Shown: in pieces, positions 41,192 through 50,103 of the stretch
How positions within the stretch are numbered: the first letter of the stretch is position 1
Layout of the letters: every line of letters starts with the position of its first letter
Origin: an uncultured Nitrospirota bacterium
GTDB lineage: Bacteria > CG2-30-53-67
Assembly (NCBI GenBank): GCA_947259355.1
Contig: CAMYMF010000009.1
Location: forward strand, 1-64,000
Length of the DNA stretch: 64,000 nucleotides
Reading direction: 5' to 3'
The notes under the pieces: generated by a model
The model's database searches: none
Told to the model about the DNA's origin: nothing
Seen by the model: only the letters and a program-made list of their open reading frames with translations
Program-made: the position numbers and the translations under genes

Positions 41192-41866
41192 CTAGCCTGT
41201 GGGCATCCCCTTTCTGAGCTGCTCGAGCATCTCCATCGCTTCACGCAGGGCATTCGGAGCGTTGTCAGCCGTGGAATCCGCGCCATACTCCTCAACGGTC
41301 TTCTCGCTGATGGGGGCTCCTCCGATCATAATCTGAACCTTCGGGTTCTTCTCCTTGATCATGGGAATGAGTTTCTTCATCCCCACCATGGAGGTGGTCA
41401 TCATGGCCGAGAGCATGACGATATCCGAGTCTGTCCTGAGCTGTTCCTCGACGAACTTCTGGATCGGCACATCTCGGCCGAGATCGTGCACCGTCCATCC
41501 GGCCGATTCGAATATGGCTTTAATGAGGTTCTTGCCGAGATCGTGGACGTCGCCCTGCATCACGCCCAGCACGACCTGGCCCTTCGCTTGTCCTTCCGCT
41601 GTCTTAATATGGGGCTTCAGAACATCCAGTGCTGAGTACAGTGCTTTGGCACACAGGAGGGTTTCCGGCACGAAGTACTCATGGTTGTCGAATTTCTCGC
41701 TGACCGTCTCCATGCCGCCGGCCAGACCTTCCATGGTCATGGTGTATGCATCGGCTCCCGCCTTGACCGCCTCCTCGGCGATCTTCTTGGCGTCGGCCAC
41801 TTTGTAGTGGATCACAGCATCCTGGAGGGCTGCAATCAGCTCTTTTTCTTTTTCGGGAGTAGCCAT
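41192..41866 (-). CDS. Corrinoid (B12-binding) methyl carrier protein
   Basis: 224 residues. Four-helix cap, then the B12-binding domain with GDVHDLGKN (His108 as cobalt ligand), GRDVPIQKFVEEQLRTDSD, MLSAMMTTSMVGMKK and IMIGGAPIS. Very similar to the carrier at 14201. Strong AAAGGAG site. It lies between a UroD-type methyltransferase gene and a RamA-like gene, the normal set for a methyl-transfer system. Confidence 0.95.
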   Translation of the reverse strand: MATPEKEKELIAALQDAVIHYKVADAKKIAEEAVKAGADAYTMTMEGLAGGMETVSEKFDNHEYFVPETLLCAKALYSALDVLKPHIKTAEGQAKGQVVLGVMQGDVHDLGKNLIKAIFESAGWTVHDLGRDVPIQKFVEEQLRTDSDIVMLSAMMTTSMVGMKKLIPMIKEKNPKVQIMIGGAPISEKTVEEYGADSTADNAPNALREAMEMLEQLRKGMPTG

Positions 41867-41900
41867 TTAGTTTCTCCTTTCGATGAGTTGGGATTCTATT

Positions 41901-42968
41901 TTAGTAAACGCCGTATTTCTTGGCTGCATCGACCATCCACTTGGCGTGGGCCAGCGGCGCATTCGGCGGATACTCGCAGCCGGTGGCAAAGATATAGCCT
42001 TTGCCGGGTTTTCCGATCTCGATCTCGGCCTTGGCTTCCTCTTCGATCTCCTCGGGCGTTCCAAGCATGGCAACCGGTCCTGGCGGCATCCAACCAATGG
42101 TGGCGATCTGTCCGCCCCATTTCTTCTTGTGCTCTTCCCAGCTGTCCACGTCATCGGCCACATACGCGTGGGAAATCGCGTGGGGGCAACCCCACTTCTG
42201 GAGCATGTCAAAGTAGATGCCGTTGCCACAGTTGTGGTGACTCACAAGCGCCCCGCTTTTCTTTATCGTTTCGCAGATCTGGTTCATCCCCTTCGATTCG
42301 AACTTCTCCCACAGCTCTTTGCTCAGGATGCTCTGGGACGCGTAGAGATTGTCATAGCAGACAGAGTGCGCGCCCGCCTCCAACTGGGCCTTGGCGTATT
42401 CCAGAAGGACTTCGTCCATGATCTCCAGGGCTCCCATCACCTCATCGGGGTACTCCATCAGGTCCATGAAGAAATTCTCAGGACCCCGGATCATGCTCAG
42501 TGTGCCGAGAGAACCGTACACGAATCCGACGATGGCGTGCGTCTGCCCGATCTGCTTGGACAGGCCGGCCACCATGTCGATGACGCTCTTCATTCTCTTG
42601 GACTTTTTCGGGTCGATTTTACAGATTTTCTTGTAATCCTCCTTGGGGTTTTTGATCATGGGGTTGTCGTAGTTCGGGTGGGCCGTGTCGAATTCGGGAA
42701 AGATCACTTCCTGACCGAAGTCGGCCGCTTCCACCGAAAGGTCCACCAGGGCCACCACGCCGTCATGGCCGATCAGTTCCAGGGAATCCACATGCCCCTG
42801 GACCATGGCCTCGACATTCTCGCCCATGGACCATTCACGGTAGGTGATCCCGGCGACCCGGTGTGACGCGCCGCATACGAGCGGTGCGGCGGGGACCCGG
42901 TCGGGTTCCTGATACGTCAGCGCGGCTGCCACTCTCTGAAGACTGTTCATTTCATCTTTTTGAGCCAT
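41901..42968 (-). CDS. UroD-family methyltransferase, divergent type
   Basis: 355 residues from ATG 42968 (AAAGGAG site); the frame extends upstream without protein character. UroD superfamily: LTYQEPDRVPAAPLVCG, VGFVYGSLGTLSMIRGPENF, SVCYDNLYASQSILSKELWE. The zinc motif differs in detail from the other paralogues (VSHHNCGNG, and ATGCEYPPNAPL) but keeps His-x-Cys and the distal Cys. It directly precedes the corrinoid gene and is the best candidate for the substrate-side methyltransferase of this operon. The methyl donor is unknown. Confidence 0.86.
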   Translation of the reverse strand: MAQKDEMNSLQRVAAALTYQEPDRVPAAPLVCGASHRVAGITYREWSMGENVEAMVQGHVDSLELIGHDGVVALVDLSVEAADFGQEVIFPEFDTAHPNYDNPMIKNPKEDYKKICKIDPKKSKRMKSVIDMVAGLSKQIGQTHAIVGFVYGSLGTLSMIRGPENFFMDLMEYPDEVMGALEIMDEVLLEYAKAQLEAGAHSVCYDNLYASQSILSKELWEKFESKGMNQICETIKKSGALVSHHNCGNGIYFDMLQKWGCPHAISHAYVADDVDSWEEHKKKWGGQIATIGWMPPGPVAMLGTPEEIEEEAKAEIEIGKPGKGYIFATGCEYPPNAPLAHAKWMVDAAKKYGVY

Positions 42969-43050
42969 CGTATTCTCCTTTCGACAATGACAATATGGAT
43001 GCGGCATTCCAGCGATTTCCGCTCTCGTGGAGTCAGCATCCCTCCCAACT

Positions 43051-43710
43051 TCAATCCACCAGGACCAGACCGCTCCAGATAATTTCATCCTTCGGCGGCA
43101 TGTCAAAGGGAAGTCCCGCATTCAGACTGGTCTTGATGACATCGATCCCCACCCCTTCCATGGAGGGCCTGGCCTGATACGGACGGCGGCACTTCTCACC
43201 CGATCTGACTCCGACGCATTCGGAGCAGAGCATGCACTCCCCGCCGATGAGGCCCAGGGCATACGGAAACCCGAGCGCCATGGCTTTTGCCTCGACTTCG
43301 TTCACCAGCTTGTGCAGGCGGACGGCGGCGAGTTTCATGTTGTCCAGGTCGTCCGTTTCCTTCGCCTTGCCTTTCCTTTTGGCTTTCGGCGTTGCCGGCG
43401 CCGCCACGTATCGGAGGACTTCGTCCCGATCGTAATCCTCCATTTCCCCGGTAATGGAACTGCGCATCTGGACGAGAAGGGCCGTGGTGTAGCGTTCCAA
43501 CACGTTGGAGAACTCTGCCACCGAAGGGACATTGGGCGGGCAGGTCAAACAGTGGCCGAAGTGTGGGCAGAGGGGTATCTCGCATTTCATCCGGACCCGT
43601 TCATCCACCACGACCAGGCGCGCGGAAATAGCCTTGGCGCGATACGCGCCCCGTTCCGCACAGAATTTCTCCAGTGCTTTGAGGTTCTTTTTGAGTGCCG
43701 TCTTCGTCAT
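43051..43710 (-). CDS. DUF2284-like metal-binding protein
   Basis: 219 residues. It fits the DUF2284 pattern: CEIPLCPHFGHCLTCPPN near residue 43, and a second Cys group ECMLCSECVG plus GEKCRRPYQARPSMEGVGID. The Cys residues likely bind a metal or Fe-S cluster. A Lys/Ala-rich insert (KAKRKGKAKE) lies near residue 110. It overlaps the zinc-ribbon gene by 4 bases. Such proteins are frequent beside corrinoid methyltransferase genes in anaerobes; the role is unknown. Confidence 0.82.
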   Translation of the reverse strand: MTKTALKKNLKALEKFCAERGAYRAKAISARLVVVDERVRMKCEIPLCPHFGHCLTCPPNVPSVAEFSNVLERYTTALLVQMRSSITGEMEDYDRDEVLRYVAAPATPKAKRKGKAKETDDLDNMKLAAVRLHKLVNEVEAKAMALGFPYALGLIGGECMLCSECVGVRSGEKCRRPYQARPSMEGVGIDVIKTSLNAGLPFDMPPKDEIIWSGLVLVD

Positions 43711-43934
43711 CTCTTAATGTAGCTGTATACTTTCGGTTTGTACTGATGGGCGTTGACCATCTCCTCATTCAACACCCTGTGCTTCGTCTTCCAGCATTTG
43801 GGACACATGTGACGGGATCTGAAGCCCCGGTCCGGACCGGCATACCTCGGTTCCATGTGCGCGCGACACATCTTCAAGCTACAGTCAGGACAGATGTAAT
43901 CGGCCTTTCGCCCGCACTTGTGGCAAACTTCCAT
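43707..43934 (-). CDS. Small zinc-ribbon protein
   Basis: 75 residues. Two Cys pairs near the start (CHKCG, CPDCSLKMC) with a His (RAHMEP), then CPKCW, giving a probable B-box-like or zinc-ribbon fold. Basic C terminus. It overlaps the DUF2284 gene by 4 bases. Its ribosome binding site is exceptionally long (see 43936-43948), so strong or specially regulated translation is likely. No enzyme activity is suggested; a binding or assembly role within the operon is possible. Confidence 0.75.
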   Translation of the reverse strand: MEVCHKCGRKADYICPDCSLKMCRAHMEPRYAGPDRGFRSRHMCPKCWKTKHRVLNEEMVNAHQYKPKVYSYIKR

Positions 43935-43935
43935 A

Positions 43936-43948
43936 GGATCACCTCCTT
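43936..43948 (-). promoter_or_regulatory. Unusually long Shine-Dalgarno sequence
   Basis: The minus strand reads AAGGAGGTGATCC, a 13-base perfect complement of the bacterial 16S rRNA 3' tail, with GGAGG 7 bases before the ATG at 43934. Confidence 0.8.
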
Positions 43949-43952
43949 TCAG

Positions 43953-46622
43953 TCACGTGGTCAGCCGCTTGTAAATCAGGGGCAGCATCACCGGCAAGGC
44001 TTCCAGGTTTTCAATGAGCGTGTAATTGGCTTCACCGTACATGTACGGCAGATACTCCCGGCTCTTCTTGTCGACGGTGATGCAGAACGAATTGATGCCG
44101 CGCTGCCGACCTTCCCAGAGCGCGCGCCGCGTGTCCTCCACGGCGTAGTCGGCATCTCCGTAATCGATGTCATAGGGCCGACCATCGGAGAGCAGCACCA
44201 GCAGGCGTATACGGGACGTCTGTCGCTGCAACAACCGGATGGCGTGCCGAATGGCCGCGCCCAGGCGGGTCTGCTGCAACGGACGGATGTTCTCAAAGCG
44301 CATCTTGACACTCTCGTTAAAGGGCATGTCGAAATCGCGCACGACGAAGAAATCGACCTTTTCCTTGTAGCTGGTGGAAAATCCATAAACCGCCCAGGCG
44401 TCCCCGATGCTTTCCAACGCCTCCGCCATGAGGATGAGCCCTTCGCGCTCCACGTCGATGATCCGTTTGCCCGACGGCAGCTCATCGCCTGTGGAGTAAC
44501 TCATGTCGACCAGAAAGGCCACCGAAACGTCCCGCAGGTTCTTTTCCCGCCGGATATAGATGCGGTCCGACGGCGTCACACCGGCATGCCGCTCCACCAC
44601 CGACTCGACGAGCGCGTCGTAGTCGATATCATCGCCCCGTTCCTCCCGGAAGAACCGCTTGATCCGATCCGGTCGCAGCAGGCCGAAGTGGCGCCGGAGT
44701 AGACTGACGATGCCGTAGTTCTCGCCGATGATGCGGTCGTAAAAGCCGCTGCTCGTCTCGGGCATGTCCATCTCCCGTACCCGGCACCACTCCTTTTTGT
44801 AATCATCGAGTCCCCGGTCCCATTCGTCATAGAGCACCGACTGCCTGAAATGTTTTTCCAGCTCCATATCAGCCAGGACCTGCTCGACTTCCTGGAACAG
44901 GTCGTCCAATCTGTCCGGATCCTCCACCTGCCAAAGGAGCAGCTCCGATTCGACCCCTTCGGAAGCCTCGATCCGGTGCAAGGCCTCTTCCACCTCTTGC
45001 GCGGTCGTCACGATGTTCTTGTCCGTCAGGCGTTCCACCATCTGGAAGACCAGGCTGGCCATGCCGCTGCGCATGTTCTCCACAAGATCAAAGTCGAGCA
45101 AGGCTCGGTAGAATAATCGCTCGGAGGTCCTGCGGTGCTCACAAGCGGCGACGCTCCCCGTTTCCTCCAGGGCCTCACAGAGCTCCACTGCCAGGTCCAG
45201 CGCGTGATGGGTCGTACGCTCCGCAGCTCTGATTCGAGGAAGCGCGTCGATGAGCAACCGCGTCAACGGGTCTTCCTGGGAAGAAAGGGCTTTGCCGTCG
45301 TCCACGGCGCCGAAGCTGACCCTCTCAAAGACGGAGAGGTTTTGCCCTCTTTCTCCGAACTGCTCCAGATAGCGATGCATGATCGTGCGCCGGTCTTTCT
45401 CCAGGCCCGGATACTGCTGGGCCATGAGATAGTCGACCCGCTCATCTTCCAGAAACTCAAAGATCCGAAAAGCCAAAGCCGGATCTTTGAAGCCGTAGAG
45501 TCTATTGAGGTCCCGCAGATGCACCGTGAAGGTACCCAGAAGGATGTGGTGGAGCTCATGGGCCAGGGCCAATTTGTAGGTCGTGAAGTTCAGGTCCCGA
45601 TCGTCGAAAATCGCAATCTGCGAAGGCAGAAATACCCGGAGGCCGTCGGTGATGGAGAAGAACCTCCCCAGGCCGGGCAGGTTGCTGCAAAAAAGCGCAG
45701 ACGACCGAATCAAGACGGGAGTTCCGGTGAGCGCTTCGGCATAGGAGCGCAACACGGTATGGATGTCTTTGAGCTCCAGGCCCTTGACCAGTCCTTCCAC
45801 GGCCTGGCGGCTCTTGCCCGTCTGCAAGGAGAAAAAGGCGCTGCCCCTTTCCTTGTGTTCGTCGACGTTCTCCAGGCCCTCCGCAACCCAGGCCTCCAGG
45901 TCTCGAATAGAAAGACGACTCAGAATCTGAGCGGCAGACTTGAAATAGTGTACCGCGAGGTCGAGCTTCTTCGACTTGCCCGCTCCCGAGCCCATGGCGA
46001 GCATGCTGTGGGCATCATAACGGGCCTTGATCTCAGGGCTGTTCTCGATGAGGTGGATGCCGAGACGGGCCCAGTGCTCCAGATCACAGGGGTCAATCTT
46101 CTTCAGAACCTCCGGACTCGATTTGAAGTATTCCTTCGCCGCCTTCCAGGAGTGCCGGGTGATCTCCTCGCCCAGCGACGCCCATTGCTCGAAGCGGTCC
46201 GCCCCCATTCTCTCGAGGATGGCCGCGCTGGCATCGCAATACTGCAAAGCCGCGTCCTGATCGATGTCCGCGAGGGCGCTGCCGTGGCGCAGCCACTGCA
46301 CGACGAAGGGGGCGCCATATTCGGTGAGAGCCGGCAATTCCCTTAAGATCGCCGCGGCGGCACTCCATTTGGCCTTTCCCATACCCAGGACGATTTCGAG
46401 CATTTCCCCCCGGGTCTCCGGGCTGCCCAGTCCCCCCAGGAGCGAGGGGGCGGAGCGGAGCATCCATTTGGAGACGGCGGGATCGAAGGGCATGAAGAGA
46501 TCGGCCACACGGAAATAGGCCTGCATCCCGGCCTCATCCAGCAGGGGCTTCGCATCTCGCAGGCTCTGCTCAATGAGAGCGCCACCGACTCTTTCCTTCA
46601 GAGCTTTTTCCAATGCCGTCAT
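43953..46622 (-). CDS. VWA-domain protein (NorD/CbbO-like) with HExxH motif
   Basis: 889 residues. The N-terminal 300 residues are helical. A zinc-peptidase-like HELHH (His355, Glu356, His359) is followed by FLEDERVDYLMAQQYPGLE, a segment typical of NorD/CbbO-type proteins. The C terminus (about 690-889) is a von Willebrand A domain with MIDAS residues DMSYS, a later Thr and LSDGRPYD. Partnered with the MoxR-type ATPase gene 9 bases upstream, as NorQ/NorD and CbbQ/CbbO pairs are; those pairs remodel or activate metalloenzymes. No nitric oxide reductase or Rubisco gene is near, so the client may be a protein of this corrinoid operon. Confidence 0.88.
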   Translation of the reverse strand: MTALEKALKERVGGALIEQSLRDAKPLLDEAGMQAYFRVADLFMPFDPAVSKWMLRSAPSLLGGLGSPETRGEMLEIVLGMGKAKWSAAAAILRELPALTEYGAPFVVQWLRHGSALADIDQDAALQYCDASAAILERMGADRFEQWASLGEEITRHSWKAAKEYFKSSPEVLKKIDPCDLEHWARLGIHLIENSPEIKARYDAHSMLAMGSGAGKSKKLDLAVHYFKSAAQILSRLSIRDLEAWVAEGLENVDEHKERGSAFFSLQTGKSRQAVEGLVKGLELKDIHTVLRSYAEALTGTPVLIRSSALFCSNLPGLGRFFSITDGLRVFLPSQIAIFDDRDLNFTTYKLALAHELHHILLGTFTVHLRDLNRLYGFKDPALAFRIFEFLEDERVDYLMAQQYPGLEKDRRTIMHRYLEQFGERGQNLSVFERVSFGAVDDGKALSSQEDPLTRLLIDALPRIRAAERTTHHALDLAVELCEALEETGSVAACEHRRTSERLFYRALLDFDLVENMRSGMASLVFQMVERLTDKNIVTTAQEVEEALHRIEASEGVESELLLWQVEDPDRLDDLFQEVEQVLADMELEKHFRQSVLYDEWDRGLDDYKKEWCRVREMDMPETSSGFYDRIIGENYGIVSLLRRHFGLLRPDRIKRFFREERGDDIDYDALVESVVERHAGVTPSDRIYIRREKNLRDVSVAFLVDMSYSTGDELPSGKRIIDVEREGLILMAEALESIGDAWAVYGFSTSYKEKVDFFVVRDFDMPFNESVKMRFENIRPLQQTRLGAAIRHAIRLLQRQTSRIRLLVLLSDGRPYDIDYGDADYAVEDTRRALWEGRQRGINSFCITVDKKSREYLPYMYGEANYTLIENLEALPVMLPLIYKRLTT

Positions 46623-46631
46623 GGCCGGTTC

Positions 46632-47462
46632 CTAAACGATGGAAGAGACAATCTCCTGGAGCGTCTTCCGGATCTCGGGATCGTCGGTGATCGGGTCAAT
46701 CAGCGCAATGGTGCAGGCCCGCCTGGCGTCGACGCCTTTCTTGATCAGGATGCCGGCATAAATGAGCAGACGGGTCGAGACCCCCTCATCGAGCCCCCGG
46801 TTCTTCATGGCGCGGAACTTCTCCGCAATCTTTCGAAGATCCGAGGCTTCCTTTCGATCGACACCGCTTTCGTGTATGACGATTTCCTCCTCAAGACTGG
46901 CGGGCGGATAGTCGAATTCCAGTGCAATGAATCGCTGTTTGGTGCTCTGTTTCAAATCCTTGAGGACGGTCTGATATCCGGGATTGTACGAAATACAAAT
47001 GAGGAATTGGTTATGGGCCTCTAGAACTTGGCCCCGTTTTTCGAGCGGGAGAATCCTTCGGTCGTCTGTCAGCGGGTGAATCACGACGGTCGTGTCTTTT
47101 CGGGCCTCCACGATTTCGTCGAGATAGCAAATGCCGCCGTATTTCACCGCCAAGGTCAACGGTCCGTCCTGCCATCGCGTCGCGCTGCCGTCGAGCAGGT
47201 AGCGGCCGACGAGATCACTGGTGGTGAGGTCTTCGTGGCACGCGACGGTGATCAACGGGAGGTCCATGGTGTAGGCCATGTAGGAGAGAAAGCGTGTCTT
47301 GCCGCAACCCGTCGGGCCTTTGAGACTGAGGGGCAATCGGTTTTCGTAAGCGATCTTGAACAGATCCACCTCATCCTCTATCGGCAGGTAAAAGGGCTCG
47401 CTGTCGATCCTGAAATCCTGCATGTCCGTCACAGTGGTCTGCGTGTCCGCAACTTTCCTCAT
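46632..47462 (-). CDS. MoxR-family AAA+ ATPase (NorQ/CbbQ-like)
   Basis: 276 residues. Walker [11 protein letters not shown] near residue 40, then [20 protein letters not shown], Walker [11 protein letters not shown], and sensor/arginine segments ([23 protein letters not shown]). It is the CbbQ/NorQ branch of MoxR ATPases, which act as chaperones with VWA-domain partners. It overlaps the unknown gene upstream by 4 bases and precedes the VWA gene by 9, a classic MoxR-VWA pair placed inside a methyltransferase operon. Confidence 0.93.
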   Translation of the reverse strand: MRKVADTQTTVTDMQDFRIDSEPFYLPIEDEVDLFKIAYENRLPLSLKGPTGCGKTRFLSYMAYTMDLPLITVACHEDLTTSDLVGRYLLDGSATRWQDGPLTLAVKYGGICYLDEIVEARKDTTVVIHPLTDDRRILPLEKRGQVLEAHNQFLICISYNPGYQTVLKDLKQSTKQRFIALEFDYPPASLEEEIVIHESGVDRKEASDLRKIAEKFRAMKNRGLDEGVSTRLLIYAGILIKKGVDARRACTIALIDPITDDPEIRKTLQEIVSSIV

Positions 47463-47911
47463 GGGGTGTCACCTCCCGGATTTCGGGTCTGTTGTGGCTT
47501 GTCCGGCTCTCGTTGGAGTCGGAACTTTTCGAATACTTTTTTCATCGATGCCTCTGTCGCCGCTCTGACCGCCGGGGCGTCGAGACCGAAGACGACCGCG
47601 TTCACGGTCAGCCGCAAAGCCTTTGTCGGCGGCCCGTCGTTTCCTTCGACGCTGATATCGGCGGGGTCCCCCACGGTGTTGGCATGCAGGAAGCCCCCCG
47701 GGTATTCCAGGTAGGCCTTGATGTGTCCGATATCCTTTGCACCCCGTTGCACGGCGGATTCCGAAATGGCACGCATCAGATCCGCTGCAACGCCCCGCAG
47801 CTCTTTGGCGTCCATGGGCTGCGCTCTGGACACAGCGCACGCCACCCCGTAACTGTTGATGCCCACATGGGTCGGATTTTCCGGTTCTGTCACACCTTTG
47901 CCCCGGCTCAT
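47459..47911 (-). CDS. Unknown protein of corrinoid operon
   Basis: 150 residues; family not recognised. No membrane segment or signal peptide. The clearest segment is [20 protein letters not shown], followed by a valine-rich [14 protein letters not shown] that could form a beta-sheet core. The C terminus is Pro/Gln-rich and probably disordered. It overlaps both neighbours by 4 bases (CobW-type GTPase upstream, MoxR downstream), so it is made with them and is likely their partner. A role in metal or cofactor delivery is possible but only by association. Confidence 0.7.
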   Translation of the reverse strand: MSRGKGVTEPENPTHVGINSYGVACAVSRAQPMDAKELRGVAADLMRAISESAVQRGAKDIGHIKAYLEYPGGFLHANTVGDPADISVEGNDGPPTKALRLTVNAVVFGLDAPAVRAATEASMKKVFEKFRLQREPDKPQQTRNPGGDTP

Positions 47912-48525
47912 GCCTTCATAGTAATCTCCCTGACGGCCTGCGCGATCGTCTGGACACCCTCGCCGGTTCTGTTGGAAAGTCTCACGATCTCCGCCTGGGG
48001 GTTGATCTGTTGGACGGCGGCTCGGGACTGCTCAATCTTCTCGTTCGATGCCACATCTACTTTGTTCAGAGCGATGATGTCCGCATCGCGCAACTGGGTG
48101 CTGACGAGCCTCTTGAGCGTGTCGTACCCGAGAAGTTTTTCCGCCCGGGAGGTGTCAAAGAGCACAACCGTCACCCCGATGCGCATGTTGTTTTTTGGGG
48201 CGAGGGTTTGCGCGATCTCCCGCACGGCGTTGGGAACGGCAATACCCGTCGGTTCCACGATGGTGACATCGGGTCGATAGTTCTTGGCCAGCAACTCCAG
48301 GGTCTTGCGCATGTTGCCGGCGACCTGGCAGCAGATGCAGCCACCGCCGATGTCTTTGACGGCCAGTCCGTATTTCTCCATGACTCGGCCATCCACGGAT
48401 ACCTCTCCCACGTCGTTCACGAGCACCGCGACTTTGCTGCCCCCCCCGGAGAGTTCCTTGACGAGGGTGAGAATGAGGGTCGTCTTGCCTGAGCCGAGGT
48501 ATCCTGCGATTTGTACAAGTTTCAT
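47908..48525 (-). CDS. CobW/HypB-like G3E GTPase
   Basis: 205 residues. P-loop GYLGSGKTT, switch EVSVDG, the metal-binding CxCC of COG0523 proteins in GGGCICC, VEPTGIA and the guanine motif NKVD. G3E GTPases deliver metals (Ni, Zn, Co) or cofactors to enzymes, for example HypB, UreG, MeaB and CobW. It lacks the C-terminal domain of full CobW (about 330 residues). Lying between a UroD-type gene and the MoxR/VWA pair, it may supply zinc or load the corrinoid system. Confidence 0.9.
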   Translation of the reverse strand: MKLVQIAGYLGSGKTTLILTLVKELSGGGSKVAVLVNDVGEVSVDGRVMEKYGLAVKDIGGGCICCQVAGNMRKTLELLAKNYRPDVTIVEPTGIAVPNAVREIAQTLAPKNNMRIGVTVVLFDTSRAEKLLGYDTLKRLVSTQLRDADIIALNKVDVASNEKIEQSRAAVQQINPQAEIVRLSNRTGEGVQTIAQAVREITMKA

Positions 48526-48538
48526 TGCAGTCCAGCCG

Positions 48539-49561
48539 TCAGCTCTTCAGCGCCTTGACATATTCCTCCATGTTCTGGTGGGGCACTTCCGGCCAGAAGT
48601 CGCAGCCGGGCCATACGGCGCTGGCGCCGCCATTGAGTGATTCCAGCACGGCCGGTCCCACATCTTTTGACGCGCCTTGATGGAGGACTTTTATGGGATC
48701 CACATTGCCCAGAATAATTACTTCGGTGCCCAGTTTCTCTCGCGTGTCGGTGATACAGTTCTTCTGGTCCACGCTGATGGCGTCCGCGCCGCATTCCGCC
48801 ATATCCTCTACAATGGAGTTGGTATCGCCGCAGATATGCAGAATGGCCGGCCGCGGCATTTTCGAAATGATCCGAATCAAATGGGGTTTGATGAGGCTCT
48901 TGAAACTCTTGGGACTGATGACATCGGAGGTGGCGCCCATCTCACGGAGCGTGAAATAGTCGGCGCCGGCCTCATGGTAAATTTTGAACACCCCGATGAT
49001 GAGATCGGAGATCTTCTCCAGCAGCACGTTGGTCTTCTCGGGCTCGACAAAGGAATCCTCCAGGAGCTCATCGAGTTCCTTGACTTGCCCCGCGAGCGTA
49101 AAGGGTCCCAGAATGTACGTGCCGATGGCCACGTCGTTGCCCAGCTCCTCACGAATCTTCCGGACCGCCCCCGTCACCACGGGAATTCTTCCTGCCTGAG
49201 CCAGATCGGCTGGAATCTTGACGTCTTCCACATCCTTCACGGATTTTTCTTTGACGGTTGGATAGAGGAGGCCATCCACGTCATCATAGAAATTCATCTT
49301 CGCCCCCATGGCCTCCGCCTCGACGCCTAGATCGAAGGGGACCACGGCACACTCGAAGCCGAATTCGCGGTACATGCCGGCCGCAGCTTTCGCCATCAAG
49401 GCGGGATCTCTATGAACCTTCGCAAAATTGATGCCGTATTTTTCGAGAACGGGCACAATGACATTGCCCATCCCGCTGAAAATCGGAGGACGCCCCACCT
49501 CCTCTCCCTTCAAGAATTTCATAACCCTTTCTCTTGGTGTCAGTGTTGTCTGCGTTGCCAT
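48539..49561 (-). CDS. MtaA-like (UroD-family) methyltransferase
   Basis: 340 residues from ATG 49561 (GGGAGG site). UroD superfamily, MtaA type: RERVMKFLKGEEVGRPP, FTLREMGATSDVISPKSF, Zn ligands in ILHICGDTN and WPGCDFWPEVP. Closest in the window to 13148-14197. It is the first gene of the long minus-strand operon, 13 bases ahead of the CobW-type gene. With a second UroD protein in the same operon (41901-42968), one may take methyl from a donor and the other give it to an acceptor thiol, as MtaB/MtaA do in methanogens. Confidence 0.88.
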   Translation of the reverse strand: MATQTTLTPRERVMKFLKGEEVGRPPIFSGMGNVIVPVLEKYGINFAKVHRDPALMAKAAAGMYREFGFECAVVPFDLGVEAEAMGAKMNFYDDVDGLLYPTVKEKSVKDVEDVKIPADLAQAGRIPVVTGAVRKIREELGNDVAIGTYILGPFTLAGQVKELDELLEDSFVEPEKTNVLLEKISDLIIGVFKIYHEAGADYFTLREMGATSDVISPKSFKSLIKPHLIRIISKMPRPAILHICGDTNSIVEDMAECGADAISVDQKNCITDTREKLGTEVIILGNVDPIKVLHQGASKDVGPAVLESLNGGASAVWPGCDFWPEVPHQNMEEYVKALKS

Positions 49562-49834
49562 GCTTCCTCCCTTTTGATGAGTAATGTTAGCAAACGAACT
49601 CGCCGGGATGGTCCCCCCTCTCATGGATTGTGGTGCAGCGGTTGTCTCATGGCGGGATCAGCTTCTGCTGGGTTCGGCTGAAGCGGGCTGACCGGACCCA
49701 AGGGCGGTGCGACGTTGCCCGCACGTCAACGCCATTTCATCCGCTCTCCTTATCTGGATTAGGTAACGCACCCGCGCCACCGCCTGTGTGGGAAAAAGAG
49801 CGGGACAACCGTTTTTTCAGGAAATAATGGGGTA

Positions 49835-49910
49835 ACTATACCCGATTCCCGGGAGGATGGAATCGGGGTTTCCCTGATTCTAACGGGGAAAAACCTGAAT
49901 CTGGGATCCT
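49835..49910 (-). promoter_or_regulatory. Conserved upstream element and possible promoter of corrinoid operon
   Basis: Positions 49859-49910 share spaced blocks with 53347-53398: GGAATCGGG, CTGATTYT, GGGRAAAACCTGAA and GATCC (+ strand reading). On the minus strand a TATAGT -10-like box follows (49840-49835). The element contains an inverted GGTTTCCC / GGGAAAAACC. It lies about 300 bases before ATG 49561; the other copy is about 250 bases before ATG 53096. The rest of 49562-50103 has no gene. Confidence 0.5.
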
Positions 49911-50103
49911 CAAAGGTGTATGGAGCGTTGCATGGGCAGCGGAAGCCGGCCCGATCCATTCATCGGTGCACCCAAGGGAACGCGCGGCGAGCTTGCGCAG
50001 CGCACTGGGCGAGCCTTGAAAGGGTTACTTGCTTCTCAGCCATCCGGCCAACGTGGCAGACGAACAGAAGGTGGGGTGCCGTCGATCTTCTCGCGCTTCC
50101 CCG

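Noticed and set aside
45135-46346. 403-codon + strand frame opposite the VWA gene
   Set aside because: Shadow frame without recognisable motif; the VWA protein on the other strand is certain.
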